Shown here: positions 17,989 to 26,179 of the stretch, piece by piece
Numbering within the stretch: the stretch's first letter is position 1
How the letters are laid out: each line of letters opens with the position of its first letter
Assembly: GCA_020851035.1 (NCBI GenBank)
Contig: JADZDM010000006.1
Location: 94,898-158,897 of the forward strand
Direction of reading: 5' to 3'
DNA: 64,000 nucleotides
From: Gemmatimonadaceae bacterium
GTDB taxonomy: Bacteria > Gemmatimonadota > Gemmatimonadetes > Gemmatimonadales > Gemmatimonadaceae
Notes under the pieces: generated by a model
What the model was told of the DNA's origin: nothing
Seen by the model: the letters and a program-made list of their open reading frames with translations, nothing else
Databases searched by the model: none
Made by a program: the position numbers and the translations under genes

Positions 17989-18047
17989 GACTCTGAGTCA
18001 TTTTGCGGATGTGACTCTGAGTCATTCTGAGGATTCGACTCTGTGTC
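17989..18047. promoter_or_regulatory. Three palindromes at exact 24-bp spacing between tetR and the epimerase-like gene
   Basis: GACTCTGAGTC occurs at 17989-17999 and 18013-18023, and a one-change copy GACTCTGTGTC at 18037-18047. The period is exactly 24 bp. Each core is a five-base-arm palindrome around a central T, and each is followed by CATT or similar. The position between divergent genes suits a TetR operator array. However, a closely related motif occurs twice at 50293-50349 near an unrelated regulator, so it may instead be a dispersed repeat. Confidence 0.6.
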
Positions 18048-18056
18048 ATTTTAATG

Positions 18057-18085
18057 TTGACAAAAGAAACATTCGAATGCAATAT
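18057..18085 (+). promoter_or_regulatory. Possible promoter for the epimerase-like gene
   Basis: TTGACA at 18057-18062, then 17 bases, then CAATAT at 18080-18085, in the only AT-rich stretch of the region. The -35 is a perfect match, the -10 matches three of six. A second ATGTTGACA copy lies at 18084-18092. The leader to the ATG at 18211 would be about 120 bases. Confidence 0.35.
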
Positions 18086-18210
18086 GTTGACAATGTTCAC
18101 ATCTGCACCGCCGCCCGAGTCGCCACAGCCGGAGAGCCATCCATGCCAGATCGCATCCTGACCGCAGACCTCCCCCCCGCCATACCGTCCATCATCACCA
18201 GGGACGCCCG

Positions 18211-19182
18211 ATGACCGCCGGCCCGCTGCACACCATCCTTGGTGCGAACGGCGCCGTCGGGCGCGCACTGTCGGCCGAGCTGTCCCGCCTCCCGGTGCGC
18301 GTTCGGCAGGTGGCGCGCACGCCGCGCGCCGAGTCGGAGGGAGACGAGCTGGTGGCCGCCGACCTGCTCGACGCCGCGGCGACCGACCGCGCCGTGGCCG
18401 GGAGCGACGTCGTGTACCTCCTGGCGGGGTTGCCGTACAGCGCCGCGCTGTGGGAGGCGCAGTGGCCGCGCGTGATGCAGCACGTGCTCGACGCCTGCAC
18501 ACGGCATGGCGCGCGACTCGTGTTCTTCGACAACGTCTACCCCTACGGCGCCGTCGACGGCGTGATGACCGAGGAGACGCCGTTCAACCCGTGCAGCCGC
18601 AAGGGTGAGGTGCGCGCCCGCATCACGACCACGCTGCTCGATGCGATGCGCCGGCAGCAGCTCACCGCCATGATCGTGCGCTCGGCCGACTTCTACTATC
18701 CCGACGGCGCGGGCGCGACCACCGGCCTGCTGAATGGGGTCGTCTTCGACCGCCTCGCCGCCGGCCACGGGGCGCAGTGGCTGGGGTCCGCCGATGTCGT
18801 GCACAGCTTCACCTACACGCCGGACATCGCGCGCACACTCGCGCACCTGTCCGCACGCGACGACGCGTATGGCCAGAGCTGGCACGCACTGACGTCACCG
18901 GAGGCGCGCACGGGGCGCGAGTTCGTGCAGATGGCCTGCGCGCAGCTCGGGCAGCCCGTGCGGGTGCAGAACGCCGGCCGCACGATGTTGCGCCTGCTCG
19001 GGCTGTTCAATCCGGTGCTGCGGGAGCAGCTCGAGATGCTGTACCAGTTCGAGCGGCCGTATCGCTTCAGCAGTGCGAAGCTGGAGCGCGCCTCGGGGCT
19101 GGTGCCGACGTCATACGCGGCGGGTTTCGCCGACGTGATCGCGCGGCTGCCCACCGGCGCCCCACGGGCCCGCACGGCCTGA
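18211..19182 (+). CDS. NAD(P)-dependent epimerase/dehydratase-like protein (extended SDR)
   Basis: 323-residue protein with a Rossmann dinucleotide-binding motif (TILGANGAVGRAL, residues 8-20) in place of the usual GxxGxxG. Conserved downstream segments include VVYLLAG, VFFDNVYPYG and MIVRSADFYYP; the Tyr in DFYYP and the Asn-Val-Tyr segment suggest the extended SDR fold of sugar-nucleotide epimerases. The second half is the substrate domain. ATG at 18211 is used. The gene is divergent from the TetR gene and probably controlled by it. The substrate is unknown; related proteins are annotated broadly as NAD-dependent epimerases. It converges with the CoA-transferase gene. Confidence 0.85.
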   Translation: MTAGPLHTILGANGAVGRALSAELSRLPVRVRQVARTPRAESEGDELVAADLLDAAATDRAVAGSDVVYLLAGLPYSAALWEAQWPRVMQHVLDACTRHGARLVFFDNVYPYGAVDGVMTEETPFNPCSRKGEVRARITTTLLDAMRRQQLTAMIVRSADFYYPDGAGATTGLLNGVVFDRLAAGHGAQWLGSADVVHSFTYTPDIARTLAHLSARDDAYGQSWHALTSPEARTGREFVQMACAQLGQPVRVQNAGRTMLRLLGLFNPVLREQLEMLYQFERPYRFSSAKLERASGLVPTSYAAGFADVIARLPTGAPRARTA

Positions 19183-19205
19183 GCGCTGCCGTGCGGCTGG
19201 TGCGG

Positions 19206-20522
19206 TCACACCATCGCGAAGTGCCGCGTCGCCCGCGTCGCCCGCGTCAGCTCCCCCCGCACATCGGGATGTGCGATCGAGATCAACAACTCGGCGCGCT
19301 GCCGCAGCGTCTTGCCGTGCAGGTTCACGGCCCCGTATTCCGTCACCACCCAGTGCACGTGGCCGCGCGTCGTCACCACGCCGGCGCCCGGCTTCAGTTC
19401 GTGGGTGATGCGCGACAGGGTGCCCCCGGCCGCCATCGAGGGCAGGGCGATGATCGGCTTGCCACCCTTCGAGAGTGCGGCGCCGCGGATGAAGTCCATC
19501 TGGCCGCCGATGCCGCTGTAGATGCGGTGGCCGATGGAGTCGGCACACACCTGGCCCGTGAGGTCGATCTCGATCGCCGAGTTGATCGCGACGACCTTCG
19601 GGTTCTCGCGGATCAGGCTCGGGTCGTTGGTGCGGTCGCAGGGATGGAACTCGATCGCGAGGTTGTCGTCCACGAAGTCGAACAGCCGCTTGCTGCCGTT
19701 GATGAAGCTCGTGACGGTGCGGCCGCGGTGGACTTCCTTGTGCTCGTTGGTCACCACGCCGTTCTCCATCAGCGGGATGAGGCCATCGGAGAACATCTCG
19801 GAGTGCACGCCGAGACCGACCTTGTTGCCGAGCCGCGCGAGCACCGCATCGGGGATCCCGCCGATGCCGAGCTGCAGGGTGGAGCCGTCCTCGACGAGTC
19901 CCGCGATGGTCTCCCCGATGCGGTCCTCGATCTCGCTGGCCGGGGATGGCGCGTGGGTGTGCAGCGGGCGGTCGGTGGCGGTCCACGCGTCCACGCGTGA
20001 CAGCGGCACGGCGGAATTGCCGGCCGTGCGCGGCATCTGCTGGTTGATCTCCGCCAGCACAGTGCGGGCGTTGAGGCTCGCGGCCAGCGCACAGTCGACG
20101 GAGGTGCCGAGCGTCGAGTTGCCGTGCTTGTCGGGGGGCGAGAGCTGGAGGATCGCGACGTCGAGGTCGATCACGCGATCGGCGAAGAGCGACGGGATGT
20201 CGCTGAGGAAGACCGGGATGAAGTCGGCACGCCCCTCCCCGATGGCGGCACGCACGTTCGCACCCGAGAAGAGTGAGTTCGACGAGAAGTGTCCTGCCTG
20301 TTCCCGGTCGACGAACGGCGCCTCCCCCGCCAGGTGCAGGTGGTAGAGCTGCACGTCACGGAGGTCGGTGCGCGCGGCCAGTGCCTCGAGCAACGGGGTG
20401 GGGGTGGCGCAGGCGCCGTGGATGAAGATCCGGTCGCCGGACTTGATGTGACTGACGACGTCAGCGGGGGACGACGCGTGCTGGCGCCAGTCGGAGGAGC
20501 GAGGGTGTGCGGGCATGCACAC
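19206..20522 (-). CDS. Acetyl-CoA hydrolase / class I CoA-transferase
   Basis: 438 residues, the usual size for the 4-hydroxybutyrate CoA-transferase and acetyl-CoA hydrolase family. The catalytic Glu lies in GVHSEMFSDG (about residue 255), where the family forms a glutamyl-CoA thioester. The CoA-binding loop is probably GIGGIPDAVLARLG and the C-terminal signature is GKPIIALPSMAAGGTLSRI. It moves CoA between acyl groups such as acetate and succinate or 4-hydroxybutyrate; which one is not readable. A second Met two codons in (20516) may be the true start. No partner genes are adjacent, so its pathway is not indicated. Confidence 0.93.
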   Translation of the reverse strand: MCMPAHPRSSDWRQHASSPADVVSHIKSGDRIFIHGACATPTPLLEALAARTDLRDVQLYHLHLAGEAPFVDREQAGHFSSNSLFSGANVRAAIGEGRADFIPVFLSDIPSLFADRVIDLDVAILQLSPPDKHGNSTLGTSVDCALAASLNARTVLAEINQQMPRTAGNSAVPLSRVDAWTATDRPLHTHAPSPASEIEDRIGETIAGLVEDGSTLQLGIGGIPDAVLARLGNKVGLGVHSEMFSDGLIPLMENGVVTNEHKEVHRGRTVTSFINGSKRLFDFVDDNLAIEFHPCDRTNDPSLIRENPKVVAINSAIEIDLTGQVCADSIGHRIYSGIGGQMDFIRGAALSKGGKPIIALPSMAAGGTLSRITHELKPGAGVVTTRGHVHWVVTEYGAVNLHGKTLRQRAELLISIAHPDVRGELTRATRATRHFAMV

Positions 20523-20608
20523 AAAATGGCGGGTCCGGTCGATCCCGAGAACCGCTGGCCGTCACGCGCCTGCAGGTCCGGGGCGCGTCACGTGCGCGTC
20601 ACGGACAC

Positions 20609-21463
20609 TCAGGGCACCACGTCGATGCGCACCGAGCGCACGAGCGCCGTGTCGTTGCGCGCGGGCTGCGCAAACCGCATCACGCGCACCTGCACGGTGG
20701 TCGTGCCGGGCTTCGCGGCCAGCCACCGTCCATTGCCGACCTGCCGCACGCTGCTGCCGGCGGGGATCGGCCCCAGCAGCGGTACCACGCGCGGGACGAG
20801 CACTCCGGCGGAATCGAGGCCGCTCACGTGCAGCGCGATGAAGGGAGACAGCGTGTCGCCGACCCGCGCCACCAGGCGGTCCGGCTCGACCTGCAGCACC
20901 CGCACCCGCGCGTTCACCGCATCCGCCTGCGCGCGACTGTCGCGATCGATGCTCGACCCGGTGGGAATCGCCCGGCCGCTGCTGTCGCGGCGGATGACCG
21001 ATGTGCTCCTGACGATGGTCACCGGTCCGGCGGCATCGCCCGTGGCCTGACTGGCGGGAAGCGCCACCAGCTCCACGTCGATGTGCAGCGTCGAATCCGG
21101 CGGCGTGTTCGCCGGATATCCCGTCCGCCGGCTCAGCGCGGGCGGCACGACGAGCAGTCGCCGTTCGCCCACGCGCATGCCCGTGACGCCCTCGTCCACG
21201 CCGGCGATCACCTGCCCGCCGCCGAGCAGGAACGTGATCGGTGCCCCGCTGCGACTCGTGTAGATCAGCCGGCCGCTCGGTAGCGTCGTGGTCTCGTGGA
21301 TGGTGACCCGTTGTCCCGGCACGGCCGCGGGACCGTCACCGCGGCTGAGCACGCGGTACTGGAGTCCGCTCGGCGTGGGGACGAGGGCGGGGCGCGAGGC
21401 GCACGCGACGAGCACGACCGCCATCGAGAGCCGAGCCACGCGACGAAGGGAGAGGTCTGGCAT
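20609..21463 (-). CDS. FKBP-type peptidyl-prolyl isomerase lipoprotein
   Basis: 284 residues from ATG 21463; the longer frame upstream merely reads through repeat DNA. The signal peptide ends in VLVAC (Cys21), so it is an envelope lipoprotein. Residues about 30-125 are an FKBP domain: GLQYRVLSRGDG, then ITFLLGGGQVIAGVDEGVTG, MRVGERRLLVVPP and the final LHIDVELVAL match the FK506-binding fold. The remaining 150 residues (VRVLQVEPDRLVARVGDTL and LAAKPGTTTVQVRVM) look like an Ig/BIG-type beta-sandwich. It probably assists folding of secreted proteins. The upstream gap of 323 bases is occupied by the GTGACAGTGCAC repeat cluster. Confidence 0.9.
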   Translation of the reverse strand: MPDLSLRRVARLSMAVVLVACASRPALVPTPSGLQYRVLSRGDGPAAVPGQRVTIHETTTLPSGRLIYTSRSGAPITFLLGGGQVIAGVDEGVTGMRVGERRLLVVPPALSRRTGYPANTPPDSTLHIDVELVALPASQATGDAAGPVTIVRSTSVIRRDSSGRAIPTGSSIDRDSRAQADAVNARVRVLQVEPDRLVARVGDTLSPFIALHVSGLDSAGVLVPRVVPLLGPIPAGSSVRQVGNGRWLAAKPGTTTVQVRVMRFAQPARNDTALVRSVRIDVVP

Positions 21464-21511
21464 GAGGTCTGGGGCTACGATCACACTGCACCAGTCTGCA
21501 GCGGGGGCAAT

Positions 21512-21740
21512 TCGGGACAATCCGGTGACAGGGACAATCCGGTGACAGTGCACCAATATCCCCGGCAATTCGGTGACAGACAACAATCCGACAATCCGGT
21601 GACAGTGCACCAATATCCCCGGCAATTCGGTGACAGACAACAATCCGGTGACAGTGCACGAATATCTCCGCCACGCCGCGGCACACGACAATCCGGTGAC
21701 AGTGCACCAATATCCCCGAACAATCCGGTGACAGTGCACG
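21512..21740. repeat. Dispersed repeat cluster A (five exact GTGACAGTGCAC cores, same orientation)
   Basis: Exact GTGACAGTGCAC cores begin at 21542, 21599, 21648, 21696 and 21728, all in plus orientation, each preceded by CAATCCG or ACAATCC. Shorter echoes (AATTCGGTGACAGACAA, AATCCGGTGACAGGGA) lie between them. The bases after the core are CAATATCCCCG or GAATATCTCCGCC; the latter extends through a 26-base block repeated exactly after 21659 and 21739. The cluster fills the gap upstream of the FKBP gene. There is no opposing arm here, unlike clusters B-D. Spacing is irregular, so it is not a CRISPR array. Confidence 0.9.
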
Positions 21741-21786
21741 AATATCTCCGCCACGCCGCGGCACGGCCTGCCCGGCCGGGGGTCGC

Positions 21787-22245
21787 TCAGCGCGGAGACC
21801 GGTTCGCGTTGTCCATGTCGGAGGTGATGCGCCACACACCGTCACGCTCCCGGCGCAGCGTCAGCGTGAACTTGCCCACGTCGCTCGTGTCGTCGCCGTA
21901 GCCGTACCCGCCGACGATGTATCCGACCGTGCCGGAGACGGCGGCCGCGAGTGCCCGGAGCCTCAGCGCGTTCCCACCATGTCCGGCGTAAGCGGCGGCG
22001 ATCGCGGCCCTGCCGCGCACCGGCGGATGGCCATCCTGGAGCACGAAACCATCCTCGGTGAAGAGGGCGGCCAGCGCAGCGGGGTCGGCGCGTCGCCAGG
22101 CCGACTCGTAGTCGCGAAGGACGCGGTCCAGGTCGGCGGGCAATGCCACCGCTGGCAGCGGCGTCGGTGCCTCGACCACCTGGGCGTCGAGTTGCGGCGC
22201 GCCGACCAGGAGTGCCGTGACCGCCAGAAGGACAGACCAGCGCAT
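21787..22245 (-). CDS. Exported SnoaL/DUF4440-like protein
   Basis: 152 residues from ATG 22245 with a cleavable signal peptide (SVLLAVTALLVGAPQLDAQ). The mature part has the NTF2-like cone fold signature of SgcJ/DUF4440 proteins: LRDYESAWRRADPAALAALF, TEDGFVLQDG, RGRAAIAAAYAGHG, and a final beta strand VWRITSDMDNANRS. Members bind small hydrophobic ligands or act as hydrolases or isomerases; no catalytic assignment is possible. A secreted location is inferred from the signal. Both flanks carry the GTGACAGTGCAC repeats (clusters A and B). The start is chosen for the signal peptide; the open frame continues upstream into repeat DNA. Confidence 0.85.
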   Translation of the reverse strand: MRWSVLLAVTALLVGAPQLDAQVVEAPTPLPAVALPADLDRVLRDYESAWRRADPAALAALFTEDGFVLQDGHPPVRGRAAIAAAYAGHGGNALRLRALAAAVSGTVGYIVGGYGYGDDTSDVGKFTLTLRRERDGVWRITSDMDNANRSPR

Positions 22246-22263
22246 TGGAGCAGGGGCGAATGG

Positions 22264-22410
22264 TGACGGGTCAGTACGGTCAGGGGCAATACGGTGAGCA
22301 ATACGGTGACAGTGCACGCATTGCTTCAATACGGTGACAGTGCCCACGAAAGCGCGCAATGAATGCACTGTCACCGATTTAGTGTCACCGATGTCGATGT
22401 CACCGATTCC
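22264..22410. repeat. Dispersed repeat cluster B with opposed arms
   Basis: The left arm has plus-orientation copies (exact core at 22306-22317, near copy at 22334 with one inserted base) preceded by echoes ATACGGTGA and TACGGTCAGG. The right arm has the complement TGCACTGTCACC at 22364-22375, followed by two echoes GTGTCACCGAT and ATGTCACCGATT. The parts next to the cores are also complementary (GCATTG on the left, CAATG on the right), so the block can fold as an imperfect hairpin. It sits between the divergent SnoaL-like gene and the lipoprotein gene at 22520. Confidence 0.88.
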
Positions 22411-22519
22411 GAAGGGGCCGTTGCACTCTGCGCGGCCACAGGCAATAGTCAGGGCTGCGGAGGCGCGCAGCGGCGCGCGCGGCTGGGTGCGATCATCACG
22501 GCGCTGCACAGGAGCACAT

Positions 22520-23431
22520 ATGTCGATCTCGTCCGTTCTGGCACGTCTGCGTCGTCTGGAGGTGCTGGCGGTATCGACGCTGACACTGGCCGCCTGCGGA
22601 GGTGGGGGCGGCGGGGGACCGACGGGTGGGGGCACCACCGGCTCGATGAGCGCGTCGATCGACGGGACGAGCTGGTCGAGCACGACGGCGTCGGCGACGG
22701 CGACCCCCGGCGGCATCTTCACGCTCACCGGGGTGCAAGCCGGCTCAGGCGTCGGCGTGACCATGACGATCTACCACATCGGTGCCCCCGGCACCTACCC
22801 ACTCGGCGTCGGCAGCACGGTGGCGGGCGGACTCGCCTCCGTGGTCGAGGGCACCTCGGGCTGGTCCACGCCGCTCAGCGGTGCAGCGGGCACCGTCACC
22901 GTCACGTCCGTGTCACCGACTCGCATCGGCGGCAGCTTCGCGTTCACCGCCCCGCGCGTCACCGGCGCGTCCGGCCTCGCGACCCGGGCGATCACCACGG
23001 GCCTGTTCGATGTCCCGGTCTCCGGCCCCGCCACGCTCGTCGTGCCGGACAACGCCGGCGGCAAGATGACCTGGGGTGTCGGGTCCACGGCGCACACGGC
23101 GTCGTCGATCGCGTCGGTCTCCGCACCCTCGGCTGGCGTGCTGACCTTCGCCGGCTCCAACACCGCGCAGACGCTCAGCATCATCGTCTCGGAGTACACC
23201 GGAACTGGCATCTACATCCTGGGCAGCGGCGCCTCCCGCTCCGTGCGCCTGACGCAGGTCGCGCCCGGCGGCGTCTGGGGCGGCACGAACGCCAGCACGA
23301 CCGGGTCGCTGACGGTGACCACTGCGACGGCCTCGCGCATCATCGGCAGCCTGTCGGTCACGCTGCAACCCGTCGGCGGCACGACGGGCGGAACGGTGCG
23401 GGTGTTCGCGACATTCGACATTGGGATCTGA
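22520..23431 (+). CDS. Lipoprotein with two similar beta-rich halves (DUF6252-like)
   Basis: 303 residues from ATG 22520, which has a GGAG ribosome-binding site five bases upstream; the frame runs further up through repeat DNA. Lipobox LTLAAC with Cys26 followed by a Gly run. The mature protein appears to be an internal duplication: the first half (SMSASIDGTSWSST, then GVGVTMTIYHIGAPGTYPLG) parallels the second (KMTWGVGSTAHTAS, then TLSIIVSEYTGTGIYILG). Both end in 'ATASRIIGSLSVTL'-like strands. This resembles calycin-like DUF6252 lipoproteins, but the assignment is tentative. Surface or periplasmic location. It is divergent from the SnoaL-like gene across repeat cluster B. Confidence 0.8.
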   Translation: MSISSVLARLRRLEVLAVSTLTLAACGGGGGGGPTGGGTTGSMSASIDGTSWSSTTASATATPGGIFTLTGVQAGSGVGVTMTIYHIGAPGTYPLGVGSTVAGGLASVVEGTSGWSTPLSGAAGTVTVTSVSPTRIGGSFAFTAPRVTGASGLATRAITTGLFDVPVSGPATLVVPDNAGGKMTWGVGSTAHTASSIASVSAPSAGVLTFAGSNTAQTLSIIVSEYTGTGIYILGSGASRSVRLTQVAPGGVWGGTNASTTGSLTVTTATASRIIGSLSVTLQPVGGTTGGTVRVFATFDIGI

Positions 23432-23511
23432 CGCGGCGCCTCAGCCAAGCGCATCACGGTTCACCGTGCTCCCTGCTGCGTGCGCTGGAACTGATCCCCG
23501 GCCGCACCCGG

Positions 23512-23697
23512 CTACCCGATCCGCCCGTCACCGTTGATGTCCTCTCCAAGCTTCTGCTCGAGGCGGATCATCAGCTCACGCACGACCGCGCGCGTGTCCT
23601 TCAGCTGGCGTTCCAGCCGATCGACACGCGCCTCGATGTTCTCCGCATCGGCGCGCTGATCCGACAGGCGCCAGTCCTGAATGAGATCCCAGAGCAT
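23512..23697 (-). CDS. 61-residue coiled-coil protein ending in an EF-hand-like Asp loop
   Basis: Small protein with a long amphipathic helix (about residues 15-50, heptads through IEARVDRLERQL and VVRELMIRLEQKL) followed by GEDINGDGRIG. The D-x-N-x-D-G pattern resembles a calcium-binding dockerin or EF-hand loop, although a single loop need not bind metal. No signal peptide. It converges with the lipoprotein at 22520 and is transcribed in the same direction as the ABC-F gene upstream. I recall similar short proteins in related bacteria but no name. The codon bias supports a real gene. Confidence 0.65.
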   Translation of the reverse strand: MLWDLIQDWRLSDQRADAENIEARVDRLERQLKDTRAVVRELMIRLEQKLGEDINGDGRIG

Positions 23698-23800
23698 CGG
23701 GTTGCCGGAATGAGGTGGATGGTGACGGCCACTGCATGGAGATACGGTGACACCGTGCCCATGTCCACCTGGGGCGCAGCCTGTCGCCCACCCGGCGGCA

Positions 23801-25423
<1,623 letters not shown>

Positions 25424-25600
25424 GCGGAGTTGGAAGGGGGCCGGTCAGCCGGCCGGAGAGCGCGGCATCGAAGCGGTGGAGAATACCGGATCCCGGGTGC
25501 GGGGACCATGTCGCGTGCACAGATCGCGAGGCCCGGCGAGCCACTGCGCTCCGGAACGGGCACCGACGGTTGTCCGCGCCGGTGCGAAGTCCCGCAGCGC

Positions 25601-26008
25601 TCAGTCGTCGATCGGCTCCTTTCCCGCGATGCCCTCCTGCATCGCCTGGATCTCCTCCGGCGTGTGGCCCTCCCACGCCAGCAGCTCTTCGACCACCCGC
25701 AACGGGTCGCGCGACCGGTACGACTTCGTGGGATTGCCGGGAAACTTCCGGTCCGTGAGGTTGGGGTCGTCGACGTAGGCACCGGTGGGTTCGACCACGT
25801 AGATGCGACCGCGTCCCTCACCCCGCGCCAGCTCCGCGCCCCACGTCGCGGCGCCGAGGGTTGCGCTGAAGTACGCCCACGGCGAGCGTCGCTCCGTGTA
25901 GTTGGAGGCGTAGCCGGGGTGAATCAGGTCACCGGGCGCCAGGTCGGCGCGGGTACCGTGGAAGAACCGTGTGCTCGGCGCGTCAGGTGCGGGCGGAGTG
26001 GACATCAT
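25601..26008 (-). CDS. arr: Arr-type rifamycin NAD+ ADP-ribosyltransferase
   Basis: 135 residues (Met-Met at 26008/26005), the standard small size of Arr. Sequence hallmarks run almost unbroken: FFHGTRADLAPGDLI, GYASNYTERRSPWAYFSATL, AATWGAELARGEGRGRIYVV, DDPNLTDRKFPGNPT, SYRSRDPLRVV. The catalytic trio is expected at His17, Tyr46 and Asp80/81, matching H, Y and D of characterised Arr enzymes. The reaction transfers ADP-ribose from NAD+ to the C23 hydroxyl of rifamycins. It has no mobile-element neighbours, but its upstream side is repeat cluster C, and the open frame extends into it. An intrinsic environmental resistance gene is the most likely reading. Confidence 0.93.
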   Translation of the reverse strand: MMSTPPAPDAPSTRFFHGTRADLAPGDLIHPGYASNYTERRSPWAYFSATLGAATWGAELARGEGRGRIYVVEPTGAYVDDPNLTDRKFPGNPTKSYRSRDPLRVVEELLAWEGHTPEEIQAMQEGIAGKEPIDD

Positions 26009-26039
26009 GTGGTCAGCATCCCGGCCATCGATGTGAAAA

Positions 26040-26160
26040 CCGGTGACAGTGCACTCATTGCGCGGAAAAACCGGTGACAGTGCACCCATCGCGCGACCTG
26101 GAACCGCCGTCATCGACTCAGCGGATCGAGTGCACTGTCACTGAATTGTTGTCACTGAAT
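26040..26160. repeat. Dispersed repeat cluster C with opposed arms
   Basis: Two plus-orientation cores (26043-26054 and 26074-26085), each preceded by AAAACC or AAAAACC, face one reverse core (26130-26141). The reverse core is followed by CTGAATTGT and a tandem echo TGTCACTGAATTGT. The sequence after the first core (TCATTGCGCGG) is the complement of that before the reverse core of cluster B (GCGCGCAATGA), so the inner flank is conserved between clusters. The cluster lies between the arr start and the stop of the DUF2207 gene. Confidence 0.9.
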
Positions 26161-26179
26161 TGTGGTCGCCGGATCATCG

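Noticed and set aside
17989..18047. 24-bp-spaced palindromes as a small CRISPR array
   Set aside because: Only three 11-bp palindromes with 13-bp intervals that are not unique spacers; the operator or dispersed-repeat reading fits better.
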